In this document: one piece after another, positions 12,701 to 24,700 of the stretch
Position numbering within the stretch: position 1 is the stretch's first letter
Layout of the letters: every line of letters starts with the position of its first letter
Assembly: GCF_018320785.1 (NCBI RefSeq)
Contig: NC_054882.1
Span: 90,001-154,000, forward strand
Source of the DNA: Cheilinus undulatus
Lineage: Eukaryota > Chordata > Actinopteri > Labriformes > Labridae
Direction: 5' to 3'
Length of the DNA: 64,000 bases
Translations under genes and position numbers: made by a program
Notes under the pieces: generated by a model
Databases searched by the model: none
What the model saw: the letters and a program-made list of their open reading frames with translations, nothing else
Told to the model about the DNA's origin: nothing

Positions 12701-15700
12701 GAATATAAAGAAATGCCTTAACCCTCGCTCCCTCCTCCCTACTGTCCCTAATCAGCCACAACATCATTCAGCCTGTGCTGCTGTTTAGATTTTATTATTA
12801 GGCAGTTACTAAACACTAGTTTACTGTTTAGTAAATGGAGTCAGAATAATAATTGTGTGTGGCGATCAGTCTCTGCATTGATTTTTCTGTCCTCATTCTC
12901 AGACAGCAGCAGTGGAAACCGTCTCTCAGAGAGCAGCTGCTCGGACTCCATGTTTGTAGTTCAGGACAGCAGCTGCAGCGACGGAGGAAGTGGAACTCCT
13001 TTGAGCGACAGAGCCTCTCTTGTCGGTCTGGACCTTCACAACCAGGACTCTCCTGAATCAAACCAGGACCCTCAAGAGGCTGGGAGCATGAAGGATGGAG
13101 AGACGGACTCTTCCTCAAAACAACCCAGGTACAGACGGAGAGACCTGGAGTCCTTCGTCATTGATACTGGTTGAGATACCAGGCTGACAAAAATGAAGTC
13201 CTAGGCAGACAGTTTATTCTTCTTTATTTTTAGAAATGCTGAAACTTGTTTCTTACAACTTTGTCTGATCCTTGTTTTCTTGTCCCTGCTTTCTTTGCCT
13301 CATTCTTGATTCCTCGTCTTCCTTACATCCCATCCCTCTTTTCTTGTCTTTTATGCCCCTTGTGTATTTCCCCTCTCTGTCCCATCCTTGCTTCCTTGTC
13401 CCAGCTCCCTCCTCCCCCCAGACTCGCTGCTCCTCCAGGGTTTGGAGGACCAGCTGAACCCAGGAAAGGTGTCTGGTCCCGGGGCAGAGGGAGAGGTTGT
13501 CCCCCCGACCCCTGATGTGGATCTGCTGCTGGAGTGTACCTTCTCCTATATGCACAACACTGAGGAGGATGATGGACAGGAGCAGCGGCCAATGGAGGAG
13601 CAGGAGGATGAGTTTCTGAGCCCTCTGATTGGACCAGAGGAGGAGGAGGTGGAGTGATGCTTATCTGATATCCTTCAGCTCTAATTTTATTGACTGTTAG
13701 AGGTTTAGATTAGCAGGAGGGTAGCCATCTTCACAAGTTCAGCCGTATTTTGGCCCGATTGTGTGGTTGTAGCCCACCTCACAAAACCAGAAGTCCACTT
13801 TCTCTAAATGTTAGAGTACTGAGGAAAAGTCACACAGCCCACAATCATTGGGAAGACAAATGTCAAGAAGACAATCAGCTTATATCTCTGATCATTAAAG
13901 AAGTGTCCTACGTGTTTGTGTACAGGATGATGACCTGGTGCCCCCTGCTGGTGTGATGGACCAGATGTTTTACTCCACTGTGTCCAACCTGGACAGAAAG
14001 CCCAGCATGTCCAGTGATGAAGAAGGAGACATCTACTGCCCGTCTCTGCCCCCAGCTGGAGACGTCCTCACATGCCCGTCCAATCAGACGGAGAAGACGG
14101 CGGACAGACCGGCAGACCAGGACAGTCAGGACAGAGACGCACACAAACCTGACCAGGTGAGACACCTTCACATAAACACCTGGGAGGTTTACTACATAGA
14201 AAGGCTGGAGGACAGGGACCAAAAGTATGTCTGATTTCATAATTAAATAGAAATACTGTTCTCTTCCATGTCTGTAGTTGGCAGAGAGCTGGATGGGATA
14301 CTCTGGACCAGGATGTGGGATTCTGAGCCTGCAGGTGACTGACAGGTGGGTGGTCATGTGACTCTCAGTCAGCTGGGTTAAAAGCATCCTCCAGGTGAGT
14401 GAGTGGCTGTCTCTGTGTTTCAGGTACGTATGGTGTCTGGACTTTAAAGGAGGCCTGTTCTGCAGCATTCTGCCTGAAGCTGGACTCAACTGGCAGCGGT
14501 TTGAAGACAACGTCCACCAGATGGCGCTTTCACCTACAGGTGAGCCTCATATATTACACTTGACAGAACAACGTATAGGAATGTCCTGTTTATGTGGCAG
14601 CAGGCGACAGAGCAGATGATCAGAGGACTTCACAGAGGTTCCTAAAAACACATCCTTCTGACTGAAGAGGGGCAAGAATGGAATGCTTTGTAGGGTTTAA
14701 ACAATGATATCATCTTCTAAGGCAGAGGATTGAATGATTTATAGACTTTAGACGGTGATTTCATCTTCAAAGGCAGAGGATAGAAAGTTTAGTAGGTTTT
14801 AAATGTTGACATCTTCAAAGGCAGAGGATAGAATGTTTAGTAGGCTTTAAATGATGACATCATCTCCAAAGGGCAGAGGATAGAACGTTTAGTAGGTTTT
14901 AAATGATGACATCTTCAAAGGCAGAGGATAGAATGTTGAGTAGGTTTTAAATGTTGACATCTTCAAAAGCAGAGGATAGAATGTTTAGTAGGTTTTAAAT
15001 GTTGACATCTTCAAAGGCAGAGGATATAATGTTTAGTAGGTTTTAAATGATGACATCATCTTCAAAGGCAGAGGATAGAAAGTTTAGTAGGCTATAAATG
15101 ATGACATCATCTCCAAAGGGCAGAGAATAGAACGTTTAGTAGGTTTTAAATGATGACATCTTCAAAGGCAGAGGATAGAATGTTTAGTAGGTTTTAAATG
15201 ATGACATCTTCAAAGGCAGAGGATAGAATGTTTAGTAGGTTTTAAATGTTGACATCTTCAAAGGCAGAGGATAGAATGTTTAGTAGGCTTTAAATGATGA
15301 CATCATCTTCAAAGGGCAGAGGATAGAATGTTTAGTAGGTTTTAAATGATGACATCATCTTCAAAGGGCAGAGGATAGAATGTTTAGTAGGTTTTAAATG
15401 ATGACATCTTCAAAGGCAGAGGATAGAATGTTTAGTAGGTTTTAAATGTTGACATCTTCAAAGGCAGAGGATAGAATGTTTAGTAGGTTTTAAATGATGA
15501 CATCATCTTCAAAGGCAGAGGATAGAATGTTTAGTAGGTTTTAAATGATGACATCTTCAAAGGCAGAGGATAGAATGTTTAGTAGGTTTTAAATGTTGAC
15601 ATCTTCAAAGGCAGAGGATAGAATGTTTAGTAGGTTTTAAATGATGACATCATCTTCAAAGGCAGAATGATTAAATAAGTTTAAATGATGACATCATCTT

Positions 15701-18700
15701 CAAAGGTAGAGGATAGAAAGTTTAGTAGGTTTTAAATGTTGACATCTTCAAAGGCAGAGGATAGAATGTTTAGTAGGTTTTAAATGTTGACATCTTCAAA
15801 GGCAGAGGATTGAATGATTTATAGACTTTAGACGGTGATTTCATCTTCAAAGGCAGAGGATAGAATGTTTAGTAGGTTTTAAATGATGACATCATTTTCA
15901 GTGGCAGAGGATAGAATGTTTAGTAGGTTTTAAATGATGACATCATCTTCAAAGGCAGAGGATAGAATGTTTAGTAGGCTTTAAATGATGACATCATCTC
16001 CAAAGGGCAGAGGATAGAATGTTTAGTAGGCTTTAAATGATGACATCTTCAAAGGCAGAGGATAGAACGTTTAGTAGGTTTTAAATGATGACATCATTTT
16101 CAGTGGCAGAGGATAGAATGTTTAGTAGGTTTTAAATGATGACATCATCTTCAAAGGCAGAGGATAGAATGTTTAGTAGGTTTTAAATGATGACATCATC
16201 TCCAAAGGGCAGAGGATAGAATGTTTAGTAGGCTTTAAATGATGACATCTTCAAAGGCAGAGGATAGAACGTTTAGTAGGTTTTAAATGATGACATCATT
16301 TTCAGTGGCAGAGGATAGAATGTTTAGTAGGTTTTAAATGATGACATCATCTTCAAAGGCAGAGGATAGAATGTTTAGTAGGCTTTAAATGATGACATCA
16401 TCTCCAAAGGGCAGAGGATAGAATGTTTAGTAGGCTTTAAATGATGACATCTTCAAAGGCAGAGGATAGAACGTTTAGTAGGTTTTAAATGATGACATCA
16501 TTTTCAGTGGCAGAGGATAGAATGTTTAGTAGGTTTTAAATGATGACATCATCTTCAAAGGCAGAGGATAGAATGTTTAGTAGGTTTTAAATGATGACAT
16601 CTTCAAAGGCAGAGGATAGAATGTTTAGTAGGTTTTAAATGTTGACATCTTCAAAGGCAGAGGATATAATGTTTAGTAGGTTTTAAATGATGACATCATC
16701 TTCAAAGGCAGAGGATAGAATGTTTAGTAGGTTTTAAATGATGACATCATCTTCAAAGGTAGAGGATAGAAAGTTTAGTAGGTTTTAAATGTTGACATCT
16801 TCAAAGGCAGAGGATAGAATGTTTAGTAGGTTTTAAATGATGACATCTTCAAAGGCAGAGGATTGAATGATTTATAGACTTTAGACGGTGATTTCATCTT
16901 CAAAGGCAGAGGATAGAATGTTTAGTAGGTTTTAAATGATGACATCTTCAAAGGCAGAGGATAGAATGTTTAGTAGGTTTTAAATGATGACATCTTCAAA
17001 GGCAGAGGATAGAATGTTTAGTAGGTTTTAAATGTTGACATCTTCAAAGGCAGAGGATAGAATGTTTAGTAGGTTTTAAATGATGACATCATCTCCAAAG
17101 ATGATGAAGTTTCCTTCTCTTTTGAAACTCGTCTGTTTCAGCCTGAAGGAGGTTTCCAGCCTTTCCTAATCAGGGGCGTGGCTGATATGACCATCACCAG
17201 CGTGTTGTAGCTGATTATCAGGAGGTTTAAGACCTCAGCTCTGCCTGTTTTTCTGTTTCTAGGTATGTAGCATTAGCCTCATGCTAACTGTTGCTAATCC
17301 ATCAGGTAACCTGCTGTGGAAAGTGGAGCAGAAGACCATGACGGCGTTCGCTTGTGCTAAAGTGACGGTGAAAGGGAAACGCCACTGGTACAAAGCTGTG
17401 GAGCAGACGGCCTTCGTGGCTCTGAGCGATGACTCCGCCTGGATCATCAAGACCAACGGAGACCTTTACCTGCAGACAGGTACTGCTGAGAACAAGACCT
17501 CCTGGTGGAAAGGCAGCTTTTCATGTGTTCTCTATGCAGCTGTAATGAGTCAGCATGACCACCAGAGGGCGCCATGCTGCTGTGGTGTTTAACCTGACCT
17601 CAGAGCTGAGGATAGTGCTGCAGACTCAGGACCAGGACACCATGTTTAATCTGTTATTTAGTAAAAATGCAGAGTCAGACCTCTGCAGACTCATTTTAAT
17701 ATGACTCAGGGATAAATAAGATATTAATCAATAATAAAGACAGTTTAGATGTGATCATTTTACTAATGTGCTCTGTGACTTCATCCTGTCTGTGTATGTC
17801 CCAGGTCTGAGTGTGGAGCGGCCTTGTGCTCGCTCCGTGAAGGTGGACTCTCCGTGTGTGTTCAGCCAGGTGTGTGTGAGAGGGGGCGTGGTCTGGGCTC
17901 TGAGCGAACACAAAGCTTTATTCTACCGCGAGGGACTGAACAGCTACTGCAGTGAGGGGGACGGCTGGAAGTACGACACCGTCAGGTACAAATACTATTA
18001 AAACACTGCAGTAATACTACTTTAATAATTCTATAATAATACAGTTATACTGTAGAGGGGGATGGCTGGAAGTATGACCCGGTCAAGTACAAATACAGCC
18101 GAAGTACTGCAGTAATACTACTATAATAATACAGTAATATTGCAGAGGGGGACGGCTGGATTTAGGGGCAGACTGACTGGATTTCTAGAACTTTTAGAAG
18201 GTGGTGTGTGACAGAGGCTCAGGTTTTCTCTCTCTAGCTTTAGTCCGGAACATCATTTTCAGGATTGTTGACCTTTAACCTCCCAGAGAGGACTGATCTT
18301 CACTGGCTGATGAATACTGATCGTGGTACTCTTCATCTCCATGTCTCAGTGAGGCTCAGGGTCTGGAGCTGATGTGCGTTGCACTTGGTGACGGAGGAAC
18401 GGCGTGGGCTCTGGACGCCAGCGGCAGCCTGTGGTTCAGGACGGGGATCAGCTCAGCCAGACCGCAGGGCGAGGACGACCACTGGTGGCAGGTAGACTGA
18501 TCTGAGCTGAACCAGATTTTAGGTTCAAAAACTGCAGTTCCTTCTGTGTCCACTAGGGGCTGTTGGGAAAAGTTGAGGGGTCCCCATCAACATCCATGTT
18601 AAAATGTCTGTTTTAACATCACAAATACACGTGTCCACAGCCTGATTTAAGGCACTTCTATGGTGTAAACAGATATTTTGAGGCTGATTTTTCATAACTC

Positions 18701-21700
18701 ATCTGTTATTGTCATGTCTAGGCTCAGAGTTATTCATATCGAGGGGTGTGGCTGAGTCATTCGTCGGCATTTCTCTCCTTCAGATCAGTATTTCGGACTA
18801 CGTCGTCTTTGATCAGGGCAGTATATTCCAGACGCTGCTGCAGGCCACTCAGAGTGTCGCAACGGTAACCAGGGCGCCCGTGGAGCGGGTGGTGGCCTTT
18901 TTATCTCAGTACTCACAGTGCCAGCCAAGCCTGGTCAGCGCCAACGCCAGCGGGGTCTGGGTCGCCTCAGGACGCAACCAGCTGCACCTAGCCCGGGGAA
19001 GCCTCGTAGGTCAGTCCAAGTCCCCTGTAGGGTTGTAGACGACCAGTACTGGACAGTCTATCTGATGATCAGAACACTGAGGCATTGTCTGAATACTGCT
19101 GTCTCTGTTTGGTTCCTTCAGGAACTTTCTGGCAGAACGTGGTTCCAAGAGGAACCGTGTCAGCGACCAGGTGGATCTTCATCACATCTTCAGCGGTGCC
19201 TCACAGAGAAGGTAAACTCACCTGTTCCATAACCCTGACCATTTAAACTACTAAACGTCTGTCAAGCATCTTTAGCTAGCTAATAGATAAACCTTAGTGC
19301 CTAGGTCCTCTGCAGCTGGCTCCAGAGCTAACTTATCATCATGAGTCCATAACTAGTGCCTTTGCCCTAATATTCACCAGTCCCCAGTCCTATGATAGTC
19401 GAGACATCGTCACAGACCTCCAGGTCTTCTCTGGAAACTCATTACCCCTGCCTCCTGATGACAAGTGTTGTGTTTATGTTACCTGTGTTCAGGTACCTTC
19501 CTGTGGTTGGCTCAGAGCAGGAAGGATCTATTCTGTGTTTGGGACCAGGATGGAGAGCTCCGCCCCTCATCTGTCCCTCTACCACCTGAGGTAAAACACC
19601 TTTGACCTGATGGATGATTGGATGGTCAGATGGATGTTTTATAGATGGATGGTTGGATGGTCAGATGGACAGTATTCATGATGCTGTCTTACCTCTGTGT
19701 CCAGGTGGAGCTGACTCACCTGTCGGCCTGTCGGGATGCTCTCTGGGGTTTAGACACTCATGGTCGAGTCTGTATCCGGACTCTGTCTCCATCCTGTCCC
19801 ACCGGACTCCACTGGACCCCCCTGGACCTCAGTCAGCTCGGTACGTACCACAGAAACATGGATGGGGATTGGGCACCAAAATTTCATCCTCTGATGATGC
19901 GAACATTTAAAGTCTTTGATAGGCTTAAGAAAGATGATGTCATCTAAGCTAATCAAACATTCTATCCTTTACTTCACTGATGTCATCAAAGCTAATCAGA
20001 CATTCTATCCTTTACTTTAAAGATGATGTCATCAAAGCTAATTAAACATTCTATCCTTTACTTTAATGATGTCATCAAAGTTAATCAAACATTCTATCCT
20101 TTACATTCAAGATGATGTCATCAAAGCTAATCAAACAGTCTATCCTTTCCTTTAAAGATGATGTCATCAAAGCTAATCAAACATTCTATCCTTTACTTTA
20201 ATGATGTCATCAAAGCTAACCAGACATTCTATCCTTTACTTTAAAGATGATGTCATCAAAGCTAATTAAACATTCTATCCTTTACTTTAATGATGTCATC
20301 AAAGTTAATCAAACATTCTATCCTTTACATTCAAGATGATGTCACCAAAGCTAATCAAACATTCTATCCTTTCCTTTAATGATGTCATCAAAGCTAATTA
20401 AACATTCTATCCTTTACTTCACTGATGTCATCAAAGCTAACCTGACATTCTATCCTTTACTTTAAAGATGATGTCATCAAAGCTAATCAGACATTCCATC
20501 CTTTACTTTACTTAAATGTTGTCATCAAAGTTAATCAGACATTCTATCCTTTACATTCAAGAAGAGGTCATCAAAGCTAATTAAACATTCTATCCTTTAC
20601 TTTAATGATGTCATCAAAGTTAATCAAACATTCTATCCTTTACTTCACTGATGTCATCAAAGCTAATCAGACATTCTATCCTTTACTTTAAAGATGATGT
20701 CATCAAAGCTAATTAGACATTCAATCCTTTGCTTTAATGATGTCATCAAAGCTAATCAAACATTCTATCCTTTACTTTAAAGATGATGTCATCAAAGCTA
20801 ATCAAACATTCTATCCTTTTCTTTTGAAAATGATGTCATCAAAGCTAATCAGACATTCAATCCTTTACTTTAATGTCATCAAAGCTAATCAGACATTCTA
20901 TCCTTTACTTTAAAGATGATGTCATCAAAGCTAATCAGACAGTCTATCCTTTACTTAAATGATGTCATCAAAGCTAATCAGACATTCTATCCTTTACTTT
21001 AATGATGTCATCAAAGCTAATTAAACATTCTATCCTTTACTTTAATGATGTCATCAAAGTTAATCAAACATTCTATCCTTTACTTTAAAGATGATGTTAT
21101 CAAAGCTAATCAAACATTCTATCCTTTACTTTAAAGATGATGTCATCAAAGCTAATCAAACATTCTATCCTTTACTTTAAAGATGATGTGATCAAAGCTA
21201 ATCAAACATTCTATCCTTTACTTTAAAGATGATGTTATCAAAGCTAATCAAACATTCTATCCTTTACTTTAAAGATGATGTCATCAAAGCTAATCAAACA
21301 TTCTATCCTTTACTTTAAAGATGATGTCATCAAAGCTAATCAGACATTCTATCCTTTTCTCCTGAAAATGATGTCATCAAAGCTAATCAGACATTCTATC
21401 CTTTACTTTAATGATGTCATCAAAGCTAATCAAACATTCTATCCTTTACTTTAAAGATGATGTCATCAAAGCTAATCAGACATTCTATCCTTTACTTTAA
21501 AGATGATGTCATCAAAGCTAATCAAACATTCTATCCTTTACTTTAAAGACGATGTCATCAAAGCTAATCAAACATTCTATCCTTTACTTTAAAGATGATG
21601 TCATCAAAGCTAATCAAACATTCTATCCTTTACTTTAAAGATGATGTCATCAAAGTTAATCAGACATTCTATCCTTTACTTTAAAGATGATGTCATCAAA

Positions 21701-24700
21701 GTTAATCAGACATTCTATCCTTTACTTTAAAGATGATGTGATCAAAGCTAATCAAACATTCTATCCTTTACTTTAAAGATGATGTCATCAAAGCGAATCA
21801 AACATTCTATCCTTTACTTTAAAGACGATGTCATCAAAGCTAATCAAACATTCTATCCTTTACTTTAAAGATGATGTCATCAAAGCTAATCAAACATTCT
21901 ATCCTTTACTTTAAAGATGATGTTATCAAAGCTAATCAAACATTCTATCCTTTACTTTAAAGATGATGTCATCAAAGCTAATCAAACATTCTATCCTTTA
22001 CTTTAAAGACGATGTCATCAAAGCTAATCAAACATTCTATCCTTTACTTTAAAGATGATGTCATCAAAGCTAATCAAACATTCTATCCTTTACTTTAAAG
22101 ATGATGTCATCAAAGCTAATCAAACATTCTATCCTTTACTTTAAAGATGATGTTATCAAAGCTAATCAAACATTCTATCCTTTACTTTAAAGATGATGTC
22201 ATCAAAGTTAATCAGACATTCTATCCTTTACTTTAAAGATGATGTGATCAAAGCTAATCAAACATTCTATCCTTTACTTTAAAGATGATGTCATCAAAGC
22301 CAATCAAACATTCTATCCTTTACTTTAAAGATGATGTCATCAAAGCTAATCAAATATTCTATCCTTTACTTTAAAGATGATGTCATCAAATCTAATCAGA
22401 CATTCTATCCTTTACTTTAAAGATGTCATCAAAGCTAATCATTCTATCCTTTACTTTATGATGTCATCAAAGCTAATCAGACATTCTATCCTTTACTTTA
22501 AAGATGATGTCATCAAACCTTGTAAAGTATTACACTTCAGCCTTTGAAGCTAGTATCATCATAGTTTAGAATCCATTTGGCCCTGATTTTAACTGGAATA
22601 TGAATAAAGATAAGATACTCCTTTATTAGTTTCAGAAGGGGAAATCTCAACTAAATAAAGATTAATATTCTGGTATCAGTACAACCTTAATTCAAATTAC
22701 ATGTACCAATGAAGGAAATCTGAATTTGGAATTTTGTCAGATAGAATAGTTGTAAAGAATCCAGATGCCCTTCCTCAGATTAGATATTTTCCTAACCATA
22801 CTGAGGCAGCGTGGTCCCGGCAGTGCAGGGGTTAGACTCAGAGATGAAGTCAAACCAGAGGACTGTAACGTGTCGTTTTGGCTCACGTGCAGCGCTGCAG
22901 AAACAAAACCACGGAGGAGCTTCAGGTGAAATGTGAGTGGGATCCAATGACCACATCCTGTAAGGGAGCAGATCGAGGTCAGTCTGTTTTTAGGGAAACA
23001 GCCTCATACTTCAGCTCTGAATGACACACTGTCCTGCTGACCTCTGACCTCTGATGGGCTCACCATACAGCTGCTGTAGCTGTCCATCAACTTCAAGGCT
23101 GCTAAGTGTCTAAAAACATATCTTAAACGTTAGTGTTTGATTTAGATTCTTCAGCACTCAGAGTTTTAAGATACAGTTCCTATAAAAAAGTATCCTGCGT
23201 GAACAGCCCTGTTCTAGTCCAGACACTAATCCTCTGTTGTATTGAGGTCTGGGCTTTGACTCGGCCACTCCAGAACATTCTCTTGTTGTCTTTCAGTCAT
23301 TTCTGTGTAGCTTTCTCTGGATGCTTCGGGCCATTGTCTGACTGGAATTAAATCTTCTCTAAGCCGTAGTTCTCTGTCAGACTGAAGAAGATCGTCCTCC
23401 AGGATTAATTTTCCCCTCTACCTTTACAAGCCTTCCAGGGCCGGCTGCTGAGAAACTTCCCCACAGCATGATGTTGCTGAGAAGCATCCCCACAGCATGA
23501 TGCTGCTAAGAAGCATCCCCACAGCATGATACTGCTGAGCAACATCCCCACAGTATAATGCTGCTGAAAAACATCCCCACAGTATGATGCTGCTGTAAAG
23601 AAGCATCCCCACAGCATGGTGCTGCCACCACCATACTCCACAGTGGGGATGGTGTGTCTGATGGTGATATCAGAGTTTGGCGTCCTGTCTGATCGGAGGC
23701 TTTGTGCTCCAGTGGCGTTATTGTCTCTGAAAACGGAACGTTCACGTTGAATTCTCTGAATATTCGGTAAAAACACCGAGGTGAATACTTTCAGTCTCAT
23801 GTTGTGGTAGTGTTTGGTTTTTGGTGACCATCAGAAGACTGCCAGGTCTCAGATTAGGCCCCGGTATGCTGGAGTCTGAGAAAGGCCGGTTTTAGAGCAT
23901 CACACGCAGAAACCTGAGAGAAGGACAGACCCGGGGGTAGATGGACAGGGGGCTGGATGGTCGGTCATGCGCTCTCTGATAGCGAGAAGGGCAGAGGAAC
24001 TAAAAACAGACCTGACCCATCAGTCGGGCTACAGTATGACGCACGCACTCTCAGACTCTTCATGTTGACCTGTTACACAACAAGCAGCTGTCAGCGTGAT
24101 GGAGAAAAACAGCTGATAGCGTCTGAGAGGACGACGCCCCCAAAACACCCAACACAGACCAACATTTGGTCCAGTCCTCTTTATTTAGAAGGCTCATCTG
24201 AAAAACATTTCTGTTTTCCCCAGGGCTGCAGAGAAGAAAACAGAAATAAAACGCTGTAAAACTGTCATAAAAGCACAGAAAAACAGCACCGAGTGAACGA
24301 CAACATTAAACTTCATGAAAACGTAAAAATCAAAGCTACAAAAATGAGATTCATCAAGACAGGTGGTGTGTTTAACAGCCAAGCTGTTTCACAATTTCTC
24401 TTAAAGAATAGGAAGAAAAAGGTTATCTTTTTATTTTCCAGAAAGAATAGGAAAATAGAAATACATTTTGTTTTCCATTTAATAGAGCCCTAGCACTGAC
24501 CTCAGAGTCCAGGTGTGTTCATGTGACATGACCCGTGTGTTCCAGGTGGCGTCCGTCTGGTCAGCGTGAGCTGCGGCAGTCAGAACGTCTGGGCCGTGGA
24601 CAGTCGAGGGGTTGTTTACTTCAGGGTTGGAACACAACCTCTGAACCCGAGCATGATGCTGCCAGCCTGGATCCAGATTGATCCACCTGCACAGGTAAGA

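Noticed and set aside
13414..13421. Alternative acceptor cccccag for tecpr2 exon 12
   Set aside because: It would put exon 12 in the wrong frame; the acceptor ending at 13404 restores the conserved frame.
13908..14510. 200-codon minus-strand frame opposite tecpr2 exons 13-15
   Set aside because: It is antisense to well-supported coding exons and has no recognisable domain.
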